The notes under the pieces: generated by a model
What the model was told of the DNA's origin: nothing
The model's database searches: none
The model's input: the letters and a program-made list of their open reading frames with translations, nothing else
Part shown: in pieces, positions 36,171-44,229 of the stretch
How positions within the stretch are numbered: position 1 is the stretch's first letter
Layout: each line of letters begins with the position of its first letter
Made by a program: the position numbers and the translations under genes
Assembly: GCA_017407905.1 (NCBI GenBank)
Contig: JAFQVS010000057.1
Location: 1 to 44,849 of the forward strand
DNA: 44,849 nt
Direction of reading: 5' to 3'
DNA from: Bacteroidaceae bacterium
Lineage (GTDB): Bacteria; Bacteroidota; Bacteroidia; Bacteroidales; Bacteroidaceae

Positions 36171-37436
36171 TTATCTTTTGTTATAGAGCGAATATGTAAT
36201 ACTTTTTCGTAGTGCAAAGAGCGTAGGCACAACGGCCGCCATTAGATTAAGCACCAACGTAAGCAACATTGTTATTGCAATTATCGTGGGATTGAACAAC
36301 ATTTCCACCGTTATTACATTCTCGGGGGCCATCCTGTTTACCCTGCCATCGAACAGCGCCAGAATCCAACTGCTTGCGCTCAGCGTTATTAAGTAAGCGA
36401 GCAACAGCCCCAGTAGCGCCCCCAAAGCAGTGAGCAGAAGATTCTCGCACAGCACCTGAGAAAGCACACTCCCATTGGTGGCACCAAAAGCCTTGCGCAC
36501 CCCAATCTCGTCCATACGGCCTGCCATACGCGATGCAATCATTCCACCAAGATTAAGCGAGGGGATAAAGAGCAGCGCCAGCAGAATGTAAATATATTTC
36601 GAGAGAGCATCCAAGAGCGTGGCACCATCTTCCTCTATGCCAAGCGCCAGTTTCCAATGCTCACCTATTTTAGCCTCGAAACTATTGCCCTCGGGCTGCT
36701 CCTGCGCAAGGCGCTCAATGGTGCTCTTCACCTCGGCAATGACAGCAGCCGTCTCACCCGACGAGCGACAGAGCATTGCCACACGAAAGCCTCCGATGAT
36801 GGGATGAGCCTCACGCTCTCCCTCGCAAAGAGTATGCGAAGAGGGTAGCCAAAATTGCGCATAACACTTGGGGGTGCAGCCGCCGGGGCTCTCTACCACT
36901 CCCGCGATACGGTTGCGCGTATTATTTACAATTATCTCCTTTCCAACAACATCCGTTGCCCTAAAAAGCTCCATTGCAAAATCGGCACTGACAACCACTG
37001 CCGCCGACTGCGTATCGCCAAAAGGCCCTCCGGCAACGAATTTAAAATCATAGACACGCCAAAAGTCGTTGTTAACAAAAAGCCCTCTACATTCATTCAG
37101 CTCGTTCACCGAAAAATCGTAACGATAACTTCCCGCCACCATAGCAAGAGCCTCACAACCCTCAATGGTACGCAGACGCTCGCAAAGGCTCTGCGAGGCG
37201 GCCCGGTTCATCGCCGTGTAATTGTTACCGTGCTCTATAACGTGGGTTATTTGGTCTAAATAGACTATCCGACTGCGATTATACTCGGGATAGACGGGCC
37301 CCAATTTTATGTAAAAAATAATGAACAGCGTCATTGCAAGGGCCACCGACAGTCCCGTTCCCACAATATATATTGCCGAGAACAGACGATTCTGCCGCAT
37401 CATTGCCCACGCTTGTCTCAAATAGTGTCGTATCAT
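36171..37436 (-). CDS. ABC transporter permease, FtsX/MacB type (pair 1, first member)
   Basis: This 421-residue permease starts MIRHYLRQAWAMMRQNRLFS and carries YIKLGPVYPEYNR, RMDEIGVRKAFGATN and a C-terminal LRKSITYSLYNKR. It is a paralogue of the protein at 31233-32495 along its whole length. One helix lies near 19-42 and three more near 285-305, 335-360 and 385-405. It follows the adaptor gene after a 74-bp gap, in which I see no promoter, and precedes its pair partner by 2 bp. Confidence 0.88.
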   Translation of the reverse strand: MIRHYLRQAWAMMRQNRLFSAIYIVGTGLSVALAMTLFIIFYIKLGPVYPEYNRSRIVYLDQITHVIEHGNNYTAMNRAASQSLCERLRTIEGCEALAMVAGSYRYDFSVNELNECRGLFVNNDFWRVYDFKFVAGGPFGDTQSAAVVVSADFAMELFRATDVVGKEIIVNNTRNRIAGVVESPGGCTPKCYAQFWLPSSHTLCEGEREAHPIIGGFRVAMLCRSSGETAAVIAEVKSTIERLAQEQPEGNSFEAKIGEHWKLALGIEEDGATLLDALSKYIYILLALLFIPSLNLGGMIASRMAGRMDEIGVRKAFGATNGSVLSQVLCENLLLTALGALLGLLLAYLITLSASSWILALFDGRVNRMAPENVITVEMLFNPTIIAITMLLTLVLNLMAAVVPTLFALRKSITYSLYNKR

Positions 37437-37510
37437 ATTTTTTGTTTTTTTCGGATTAAAATTATCTCGTTTAATAAAAAGCCCTCTTTAAGTTAGGAAG
37501 AGCAAAGCGA

Positions 37511-38758
37511 CTATTTTAATTTAATTCTCTCCTTTCCCGCATACTCGCGCATATCACTCACAACAACCTCTTCGCCCTCGGCAACGCCCTGCTCCACCTG
37601 CACATAATCATAGTTGCTCGCTCCCAGACGCACGCTGCGCAGCTCAATCTCACCGCTGCCGTTCTTAACGTACAATTTATATTCGCCCGGGCCGATGTAG
37701 TAGCTGCGATTGCTTATTCGCAGCACGTCGTCGTGAATCTCGTTCATTATATAGACGTCGGTGCGCAGCCCCTGACGCAGCCCGCGGTGGTTGCTCTCCC
37801 TCAGCGCAACGTCGAACGTTACAATACCATTGTTACTCTTGGGCGAAACGTTGCTTATCACCCCCTCCAATTTCTCTTTTCCCACTGCGACAATCACACG
37901 CTTGCCCACACGTGCACTCTCGGCCATTGCATCGGATATTTGTGCTTTAATCTTAAAATTGCTCAGGTCGGATATTACGGCAATCCTCTCGCCCGCACTC
38001 ACACGCGCCCCAATCTGATTATTTATAAAGGTAAGCGTGGCCACACGGGGCGATAATATGCGTGCCTCGTCGAGCGTGCGCTTCATCTCGCTCAGTTTCT
38101 TCTCGAATATATTATATTCCAGCTCGCGCACCCTAATATCCGCCTCCTTTATGCGCGTGTCATTGTCGAGCTGAGTGCGCTGCTGTGCAAGGCGCATCTG
38201 CGCCGTCGAGACGGCAAGCTCGGCCTGACGTACACGGTCGGCCGTCCCCGACCCTATGCTGTCGAGGTAACGCTCGTTGCGCAGCTCAGTTTGCAGACGC
38301 TCAAACTCTATTTCGGCAATTGCGATGCTCATCTTCTGATTATCGAGCGACGTTGCAATGTTCAGTCGCAGCTGCGTCAGTTGGTGCCTCTTAATCTCCT
38401 TCTCGTCCAGCATATTGCGATAGTCGTTGAGCGTATTCTCAAGGTCGAGCCTAAGCAGCGGCGAGCCCATCGACACTGTATCGCCCAACTGTTTATATAC
38501 CTCTATTATACGCGAGGAGATAGGCGAATTTATCACCTCCTCGAATGCCGGATGCACCTCGCCCGAGGCCGTTACACTCGTCTCTATGCTGCCGCGCGTA
38601 ACTGCACAAATTTCGAGATATTTTTCATTTACACTCTCGCGCGAGAATGCCACGACAATAAGCGTCAGCAGCACCACCGCCACCACTGCGCCTGCCATCT
38701 TCAGCAGGCGCAGTGCCATCTGTTTTTGTTGAACCTCTTTTGGAATTTTACGATCCAT
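37511..38758 (-). CDS. Periplasmic adaptor (HlyD/MacA family)
   Basis: This membrane-fusion protein joins the inner-membrane pump to the TolC-type channel. The start at 38758 (MDRKIPKEVQQKQ) gives 415 residues; the frame from 38794 adds leader sequence that overlaps the predicted transcription start. A membrane anchor lies at about 22-40 (AGAVVAVVLLTLIVVAF). A biotinyl-lipoyl-like domain (SPISSRIIEVYKQLGDTVSMGSPLLRLD), a long alpha-hairpin (about 105-225) and beta-barrel domains follow (RISNRSYYIGPGEYKLYV near the end). It is the first gene of the efflux locus, with a sigma-54-type promoter immediately upstream. Confidence 0.92.
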   Translation of the reverse strand: MDRKIPKEVQQKQMALRLLKMAGAVVAVVLLTLIVVAFSRESVNEKYLEICAVTRGSIETSVTASGEVHPAFEEVINSPISSRIIEVYKQLGDTVSMGSPLLRLDLENTLNDYRNMLDEKEIKRHQLTQLRLNIATSLDNQKMSIAIAEIEFERLQTELRNERYLDSIGSGTADRVRQAELAVSTAQMRLAQQRTQLDNDTRIKEADIRVRELEYNIFEKKLSEMKRTLDEARILSPRVATLTFINNQIGARVSAGERIAVISDLSNFKIKAQISDAMAESARVGKRVIVAVGKEKLEGVISNVSPKSNNGIVTFDVALRESNHRGLRQGLRTDVYIMNEIHDDVLRISNRSYYIGPGEYKLYVKNGSGEIELRSVRLGASNYDYVQVEQGVAEGEEVVVSDMREYAGKERIKLK

Positions 38759-38801
38759 AAAATACTTTATTATTAACTTAAAACCACTCACCAATATAAT
38801 A

Positions 38802-38817
38802 TCAAAAAGCGTGCCAA
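38802..38817 (-). promoter_or_regulatory. Candidate sigma-54 promoter of the efflux locus
   Basis: On the minus strand the sequence is TGGCACGCTTTTTGAT. The consensus is TGGCACG-N4-TTGCW: the -24 block is a full match, the spacing is exact, and the -12 block has TTGAT, one mismatch. The start point would fall near 38791, about 33 nt before the adaptor ATG. No TAnnTTTG box is present in this gap. An NtrC-type activator is encoded in the same locus. Confidence 0.7.
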
Positions 38818-38853
38818 AAATTTAAAATACTAATAATCAACAGAGTAAACAAA

Positions 38854-38885
38854 ATCGAGAGTGTCCGTTAACGGACACTCTCGAT
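38854..38885. terminator. Perfect 32-nt palindrome: asparaginase terminator and/or activator site
   Basis: ATCGAGAGTGTCCGTT and its complement (38854-38869 and 38870-38885) form an uninterrupted palindrome. On the minus strand it lies 41 bp after the asparaginase stop and is followed by TTTGTTT, so it works as an intrinsic terminator. Its centre is also about 79 bp upstream of the predicted sigma-54 start point, where NtrC-type activators bind. Both roles are possible; the terminator reading is the simpler one. Confidence 0.75.
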
Positions 38886-38926
38886 AAAATCGGACAACAA
38901 AATTGTTCAAAAAAAGGGAAATATTA

Positions 38927-39970
38927 CTATCCGCAGGTAATCTCACCCGCCAGATTCTTTTTCATAAGCCTGCGCACCTCATCCACCGGCAGCGACTGCC
39001 CCAGCAAGAACATCATCTTAGTGAGTGCCGCCTCGACCGTCATATCCCGGCCGCTTATAATGCCCGCCTCAAGCAATTGAAGGCCCGTCTCGTAGAGACG
39101 CATTTTCACACTGCCAGTGCTGCACTGCGTAACATTCACAATAACCTTATTCTCGGCGGTGGCACGCTCAAGAGCATCCACAAGCCACTGCGCCTGAGGC
39201 GCATTTCCCGCGCCGAATGTACGGAAAATCACCCCCTTAAGTTCCTTTCCCGAGAGAATCTTCTCGACCACACTCTGCTTTATTCCGGGAAAAAGCGAGA
39301 AGATAATAATATCGCTCGACATTTTATAATTGGGCCTCAGCTGTGCCGACGCATCGTAAGGCCTTATTATGTGTCTGTTATATAAAATCTCCATTCCCGC
39401 CGTTGCAAGATAAGTGCAGTTGGGCGAGTTAAACGCATCGAAACTGTCGGCGCTTGTCTTTGTGCAGCGGTTGCCGCGCATCAGCTTCTGGTGGAAATAT
39501 ATGCACACCTCGGGCACGACGGGCGAGCCGTCGGCATTCTTGGCCGCAGCAATCTCAATGGCCGTCAACAGATTCTCCTTGCCGTCGGTGCGCAGAACAC
39601 CGATGGGCAGCTGACTACCGGTGAGAATCACAGGCTTCATAAGGCCTTCGAGCATAAAGCTCAGGGCCGAGGCTGTAAAAGCCATCGTATCCGTCCCGTG
39701 CAGAATTACAAAGCCATCGAATTTATCGTAATTCGTGTGGATAATCTCGACAATCCTACCCCAGAGCGCAGGATTCATATCCGACGAGTCGATAGGCGGA
39801 TTAAACGCGCGCGACGATATATTCAGATTAAACTGTCGAAGCTCGGGGACGTGGCGCAACAGATGGTCGAAATTAAACGACTCAAGCGCACCGGTTACCG
39901 AGTTACGAATCATACCGATTGTACCACCCGTGTAGATAATTAAAATTGACGACCTTTCTTCGCTGCTCAT
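38927..39970 (-). CDS. ansA: Type I (cytoplasmic) L-asparaginase
   Basis: This enzyme hydrolyses asparagine to aspartate and ammonia. The 347-residue protein has no signal peptide, which fits the low-affinity cytoplasmic type I. The first catalytic motif IYTGGTIG is at about 12-19 (Thr nucleophile), and the second, ILHGTDTM, is at about 89-96. The VILTGSQLPIGVLRTDGKEN block supplies the catalytic Lys. It is a single gene, divergent from the DUF362 gene. A TAAATTTG -7 box (minus strand, 39991-39998) lies about 20 nt before the start. Confidence 0.95.
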   Translation of the reverse strand: MSSEERSSILIIYTGGTIGMIRNSVTGALESFNFDHLLRHVPELRQFNLNISSRAFNPPIDSSDMNPALWGRIVEIIHTNYDKFDGFVILHGTDTMAFTASALSFMLEGLMKPVILTGSQLPIGVLRTDGKENLLTAIEIAAAKNADGSPVVPEVCIYFHQKLMRGNRCTKTSADSFDAFNSPNCTYLATAGMEILYNRHIIRPYDASAQLRPNYKMSSDIIIFSLFPGIKQSVVEKILSGKELKGVIFRTFGAGNAPQAQWLVDALERATAENKVIVNVTQCSTGSVKMRLYETGLQLLEAGIISGRDMTVEAALTKMMFLLGQSLPVDEVRRLMKKNLAGEITCG

Positions 39971-39990
39971 AAATCTTTATCTTGAAAGTG

Positions 39991-39998
39991 CAAATTTA
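39991..39998 (-). promoter_or_regulatory. -7 element of the asparaginase gene
   Basis: CAAATTTA reads TAAATTTG on the minus strand, matching TAnnTTTG. The leader would be about 15-20 nt. No convincing -33 TTTG is present. Confidence 0.55.
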
Positions 39999-40038
39999 TA
40001 AAAAAAAGCGAATTACAGCAGTAACTATTTAAATGTAT

Positions 40039-40069
40039 TTTGATTTTCCATTTTTTATCGTTTCCTTTG
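40039..40069 (+). promoter_or_regulatory. Promoter of the DUF362-LicD genes
   Basis: TTTG (40039-40042), a 19-nt spacer and TTCCTTTG (40062-40069) fit the consensus with one mismatch in the -7 box. The leader is about 20 nt. Confidence 0.65.
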
Positions 40070-40093
40070 CGTTAAATTCAAACAGTCAACATT

Positions 40094-41221
40094 ATGGAAA
40101 AGTCAAAAGTATATTTCACCGATTTTCGCACAAAGGCCAACGGCGACGGCCTTCCCACAAAACTCAAGAAACTGATGAAAAAGGCCGGCATTGCCAATCT
40201 CGACCTCGAAGGCAAATTCGTTGCCATAAAACTACATTTTGGCGAGCTGGGCAACATCAGCTATCTGCGCCCCAACTATGCCCGCGCCGTGGTTGACGTC
40301 GTAAAAGAGCTTGGCGGAAAGCCCTTCCTCACCGACTGCAACACAATGTACCCCGGCAGCCGCAAGAACGCCCTCGAACACCTTTACTGCGCTTGGGAGA
40401 ATGGCTTCACGCCACTCACCGTGGGCTGCCCCATCCTCATCGGCGACGGCCTTAAAGGCACCGACGACATTGAAGTCCCCGTCGAGGGTGGCGAGTATGT
40501 TCAGAAAGCAAAAATAGGCCGCGCCATTATGGATGCCGACGTATTCATCAGCCTCACACACTTTAAAGGCCACGAAATGACAGGCTTCGGCGGAGCGATA
40601 AAGAACATTGGAATGGGCTGCGGCTCGCGCGCGGGAAAGACCGAGCAACACATCAGCGGACAGCCCGTGATTGACGCCTCAGAGTGCCGCGGATGCAAAA
40701 AATGTATGGCACAATGCGCCAACAACGGCCTTGTTTTTGACGAGACAACAAAAAAGATGCACATCGACAAAGAGCACTGCGTGGGCTGCGGACGCTGCTT
40801 AGGTGCCTGCAATTTCGACGCCATAAATTTCGAGAATTTCCACGCGCCGCAGCTTCTGAACCGCAAAATGGCCGAGTATGCCAAAGCCGTAGTCGATGGC
40901 CGTCCGCAATTCCACATCTCGCTTGTGGTTGACGTATCGCCCAACTGCGACTGCCACTGCGAGAACGACGCCCCCATCCTGCCCAACATTGGAATGTTCG
41001 TCAGCACCGACCCCCTTGCGCTCGACCAAGCCTGCGTCGATGCCTGTCTGGCCGCCACCCCGATGCCCGGCAGCCAGCTGCACGAGCACATTCACGCCCC
41101 CGGCTTCTGCGACCACCACGACCACTTTACAAACTCCACCCCCGAGTCCGAGTGGAAGTCGTGCCTCGAACACGCAGCAAAGATAGGCCTCGGCAACCGC
41201 GAGTACGACCTTATAAAATAG
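40094..41221 (+). CDS. DUF362 protein with two 4Fe-4S clusters
   Basis: This 375-residue protein joins a DUF362 domain (about 1-185, with AIKLHFGELGNISYLRPNY and SLTHFKGHEMTGFGGAIKNIGMG) to a ferredoxin-like module. The cluster ligands are C198, C201, C204 and C208, and C229, C232, C235 and C239, a standard pair of [4Fe-4S] sites. A C-terminal segment (about 265-375) with VVDVSPNCDCHCEND returns to the DUF362 fold. It is probably a cytoplasmic electron carrier or redox enzyme of anaerobic metabolism; its partner is unknown. The LicD gene follows 10 bp later. Confidence 0.9.
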   Translation: MEKSKVYFTDFRTKANGDGLPTKLKKLMKKAGIANLDLEGKFVAIKLHFGELGNISYLRPNYARAVVDVVKELGGKPFLTDCNTMYPGSRKNALEHLYCAWENGFTPLTVGCPILIGDGLKGTDDIEVPVEGGEYVQKAKIGRAIMDADVFISLTHFKGHEMTGFGGAIKNIGMGCGSRAGKTEQHISGQPVIDASECRGCKKCMAQCANNGLVFDETTKKMHIDKEHCVGCGRCLGACNFDAINFENFHAPQLLNRKMAEYAKAVVDGRPQFHISLVVDVSPNCDCHCENDAPILPNIGMFVSTDPLALDQACVDACLAATPMPGSQLHEHIHAPGFCDHHDHFTNSTPESEWKSCLEHAAKIGLGNREYDLIK

Positions 41222-41231
41222 CACTCCGAAG

Positions 41232-42017
41232 ATGAAAATCATACCAATCGAAGAGGTAAAAAAAATTCAGCTCGACATTCTCGACAGCGTGGCACAATTC
41301 TGCGAGGAGCGCGGACTGCGCTACTACCTTGCCTACGGCACGCTGCTCGGGGCCGTGCGCCACAAAGGCTACATTCCGTGGGACGACGACATTGACCTTC
41401 ATATGCCGCGCCCCGACTACGAGCGCTTCCTCAGAGAGTACAACCAAGCCCCGACGCCCTACCGCGTCGTCTCATCGACCGGCAACCGCAACTATCGCGT
41501 AGCCTTTGCTAAGGTACACCACCCGGGGAGCATCGTGCGCGAGTTTCACTTTAAGCCCGACATTTTCGGCGTCTATATTGACATTTTCCCGCTCGACGGC
41601 GTCGGCTCAAAGGCCCAAGCCAAAGAGTGCGGACAGCTTCGCCGCCTTATGCACGTAAAAAACTCCGTTTTTCTCGGCAGTATGCCCCTAAGGCGCAAGC
41701 TGCGCCTTGCAATAACCAAGCTGATACTGATCCCCTTCCCCCTGAGCACACTCCTAAAGCGCATCAACCGCATAGCCACCCGCCACCCCTACGACAGCAG
41801 CCCGACAGTGTGCAGTATGATGTCTCGTGCTGCCCTTCGCGAGATTATGCCCCGCAGCGTGTTCGACGAGCACTGTATGCTCCCCTTCGAGGGCAAAGAG
41901 TATCGCGCCCCAAAAGACTACGACCACTATCTGCGCGTAAACTACGGCGACTATATGCAGCTGCCCCCCGAAGAGAAGCGTCAATCGCACCACAATTCCG
42001 AGGCAAGATGGAAATAA
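41232..42017 (+). CDS. LicD-family phosphotransferase
   Basis: This 261-residue protein belongs to the LicD family, whose members transfer phosphocholine or similar groups to surface glycans using a nucleotidyltransferase-like fold. The diagnostic blocks are AYGTLLGAVRHKGYIPWDDDIDL (Gly36 to about Leu56, metal-binding D51-D55), MPRPDYERF and IDIFPLDGV. There is no signal peptide, and the basic helical middle (about 150-185) may attach it to the membrane. It follows the DUF362 gene closely, but the functional link is unclear. The acceptor and donor cannot be read from the sequence. Confidence 0.88.
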   Translation: MKIIPIEEVKKIQLDILDSVAQFCEERGLRYYLAYGTLLGAVRHKGYIPWDDDIDLHMPRPDYERFLREYNQAPTPYRVVSSTGNRNYRVAFAKVHHPGSIVREFHFKPDIFGVYIDIFPLDGVGSKAQAKECGQLRRLMHVKNSVFLGSMPLRRKLRLAITKLILIPFPLSTLLKRINRIATRHPYDSSPTVCSMMSRAALREIMPRSVFDEHCMLPFEGKEYRAPKDYDHYLRVNYGDYMQLPPEEKRQSHHNSEARWK

Positions 42018-42041
42018 ACAGACAAATTAAACCATTAAACT

Positions 42042-42073
42042 ATTGCTTATTACCAAGAAAAGCACTACCTTTG
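42042..42073 (+). promoter_or_regulatory. Promoter of rpsP
   Basis: ATTG (42042-42045), a 20-nt spacer and TACCTTTG (42066-42073) match the consensus closely. The leader to the ATG at 42132 is about 55 nt. Confidence 0.75.
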
Positions 42074-42131
42074 CGCCGCCGATACGAGATATTGGCTAAC
42101 TCAAATCATTAACCCATTAAAAAATTAAAAA

Positions 42132-42677
42132 ATGGCAACAAAAATCAGACTTCAGAGAAGAGGTCGCAAACACTACGCATTCTATTCAATCGTAGTTGCA
42201 GATTCGAGAGCTCCACGTGATGGAAAGTTCGTTGAGAAAATCGGTACTTACAACCCCAACACCGACCCCGCTACAGTAGAGCTCAATTTCGAGCGCGCAC
42301 TCTATTGGGTGAACACCGGTGCCGTTCCCACCGACACAGCACGCAACATCCTCTCACGCGAGGGCGTATATCTTATGAAGCACCTTCAGGGTGGTGTTAA
42401 GAAAGGCGCATTCGACGAGGCTGCCGCACAGGCTAAGTTCGACGCTTGGAAGGCCGACAAGGCAAACGTACTCAACGGCGTAAAGAGCAAGAACGAGCAG
42501 GCTAAGCGCGACGAGAAGAAAGCTCGTCTCGAGGCCGAGAAAGAGGTAAACGCAGCAATTGCTCAGAAGGTAGCCGACAAGAAGGCAGCCGAGGCACTTG
42601 CAAAGGCCGAGGCCGAGGCAGCAGCTGCTGCTGAAGCTAACGTTGAGGAGACAACAGAGGCTCCCGCCGAGGCTTAA
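42132..42677 (+). CDS. rpsP: 30S ribosomal protein S16 with long C-terminal tail
   Basis: S16 binds 16S rRNA and helps assemble the small subunit. Residues 1-85 are the conserved core ([50 protein letters not shown]). Residues about 95-181 form a charged, Ala/Lys/Glu-rich helical tail that ends in a Glu/Ala run. S16 from many phyla is only about 80-90 residues; long tails occur in Bacteroidetes. Codon use is of the strongly expressed type without ATA. It is a single-gene unit with a consensus promoter and a strong terminator; rimM and trmD, often neighbours elsewhere, are absent. Confidence 0.97.
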   Translation: MATKIRLQRRGRKHYAFYSIVVADSRAPRDGKFVEKIGTYNPNTDPATVELNFERALYWVNTGAVPTDTARNILSREGVYLMKHLQGGVKKGAFDEAAAQAKFDAWKADKANVLNGVKSKNEQAKRDEKKARLEAEKEVNAAIAQKVADKKAAEALAKAEAEAAAAAEANVEETTEAPAEA

Positions 42678-42739
42678 TAAAGCACCTCGAATAAAGTGCC
42701 GGGGCAAACACCCCAAAAGCACAAAGCTCAAAAAAACAG

Positions 42740-42778
42740 ATAGAGACTAAACCCCAAAAGTTTAGTCTCTATTTTATT
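42740..42778 (+). terminator. Rho-independent terminator of rpsP
   Basis: ATAGAGACTAAAC (42740-42752) pairs with GTTTAGTCTCTAT (42760-42772) around a 7-nt loop, followed by TTTATT. Confidence 0.92.
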
Positions 42779-42850
42779 CATTGATGCCTCTCAAAAAAAA
42801 ACGGCTCAGTAGAAAAAACATCAACTAAGAATCGCCAATTTTTATAGGAA

Positions 42851-42930
42851 TAATAATAGTGCCAACGAGCGTAATGTAAGTTTACTCACAAATTGCAAAG
42901 ACCATCTTCTCGGCAGAAAAATTTGTTATT
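42851..42930. repeat. CGAGCG hairpin repeat, copy D (degenerate)
   Basis: CAACGAGCG (42864-42872 region), TAAGTTTACTCAC, GCAAAG and GGCAGAAAAATTTGTT (42912-42927) occur in the same order as the blocks of copies A and B. The -7 complement at the left end is decayed (AATAATAG). No gene start lies next to it, so it looks like a relic. Confidence 0.5.
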
Positions 42931-43098
42931 TTAAGAACACATATCGAGCTATATAACCGCAAAAAACAGACGTTTTTCAAATATAAAAAGCTATACAATC
43001 TCTCCCTACATTTTGATAATTTAAACACTCCCCCCAACCAATAACCACTTTTTATCAAAAGAACAAAAGCTCGCCCCTCCCGCGGTCAACAAGAGCCA

Positions 43099-44208
43099 CT
43101 ATCCCCTCACAAAAGAGACAATAGTATCCACCGCCTCATCGGGCTCATCGGTGAGCGAGAGTAACAAATTCCTATAACACCCCTTACCATTGAGCCCACT
43201 CAGAAGATTATAAACCGGAAACTCCCGCGTCCAATAATCGCAACCCAGAAAGACCATCGGGCTCGCATAGCCACAGGTAAGATAATGATTCTGCGCCGCA
43301 TCCTGAAAAATCTCCTGCATAGTACCCGCGCTTCCGGGCGAATAAATCACCCCACCCTTAGCAATAGTCAGCAGGCCATCCTCGCGTATGCTGTTATCGA
43401 AATATTTTGCAATGTGCGTGGCAAAAGGCGTTGCAGGCTCGTGCCCATAGAACCACGTAGGGATACCGACGCTGCAAAAATCGCCCACACGCGGCAGACG
43501 CCTCATCACCTCAAAAGCCGAGGCCAACCACCCCTCATCCTTATACGAGGCCGAGGGCGACAAGATGGCAAGCACCTCGTCCACCGTCTCGTCGGGACGT
43601 CCCGCAAGCCACACTCCTAAATGAGCTGCCTCCATAGCCCCCGGGCCGCCACCCGTAACCATAAGTGCGCCCCGCTCGGCAAGATGCTTGCCTATGAGCA
43701 CCACACTGCGATAGACAGCGTCGGTGCGCAAAAGAGCGTGCCCGCCCATTACAGCCACCACACAGCGCTCATCGTAACGCGCAAGAAAGTCGTGCAACGC
43801 ATCACTCATCGAGTGGTCGTGCAGCGTACGCGCAAAAGTCTCGGCAATATCACCCGCCTGCTTCCCCTTGCTAATATAATGAGCATACACCCTTGCATCG
43901 TAGCAGAGGGCGTAACTATCGGCACATTCGGGATTATAGCCGCAGTAAAGCTCGGCGGGCGAATAAAGCCGCGCGCGGAACATATCATACGGGGCACTCA
44001 TTTTTGGGAAAAGGTAACAATCATCGTCCAAGCAGCGACGAACCTCCTCGGGCAGCGAGCAACCCAAAAACAGACAATCGGAAAACCGGCACTCAATAGC
44101 CTCGCGTCCAAACTCAACATTCTGAAAAGCATAGTGTCGGAACACCATTCCCGGTGCAATAAGAGCAGCTACAGCCTCGTAGCTCTCAATCTCAATATAA
44201 TTATCCAT
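43099..44208 (-). CDS. LOG-family (lysine decarboxylase-like) protein
   Basis: This 369-residue protein carries a LOG-type Rossmann domain in its C-terminal two-thirds, with GGGPGAMEA at 186-194 and PGSAGTMQE at 291-299. These correspond to the family's nucleotide-binding and PGGxGTxxE motifs, the second with Ser-Ala in place of the usual Gly. LOG enzymes cleave nucleoside 5'-monophosphates or related compounds, but the substrate here is unknown. The N-terminal 140 residues are an extension I do not recognise. I start it at 44208 (MDNYIEIESYEAV); the longer frame to 44265 runs across the -7 promoter box at 44232-44239. Confidence 0.82.
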   Translation of the reverse strand: MDNYIEIESYEAVAALIAPGMVFRHYAFQNVEFGREAIECRFSDCLFLGCSLPEEVRRCLDDDCYLFPKMSAPYDMFRARLYSPAELYCGYNPECADSYALCYDARVYAHYISKGKQAGDIAETFARTLHDHSMSDALHDFLARYDERCVVAVMGGHALLRTDAVYRSVVLIGKHLAERGALMVTGGGPGAMEAAHLGVWLAGRPDETVDEVLAILSPSASYKDEGWLASAFEVMRRLPRVGDFCSVGIPTWFYGHEPATPFATHIAKYFDNSIREDGLLTIAKGGVIYSPGSAGTMQEIFQDAAQNHYLTCGYASPMVFLGCDYWTREFPVYNLLSGLNGKGCYRNLLLSLTDEPDEAVDTIVSFVRG

Positions 44209-44229
44209 AGTGTTTGTGTTGTCGTGTGT

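Larger units (their letters stand above)
42678..43098. other. Intergenic region between rpsP and the LOG gene
   Basis: The region is about 420 bp and has no ORF I would support. It holds the rpsP terminator (42740-42778) and a degenerate copy of the CGAGCG hairpin repeat (42851-42930). The rest, 42931-43098, is AT-rich then C-rich and shows no structure or terminator for the converging LOG gene that I can support. Confidence 0.5.
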
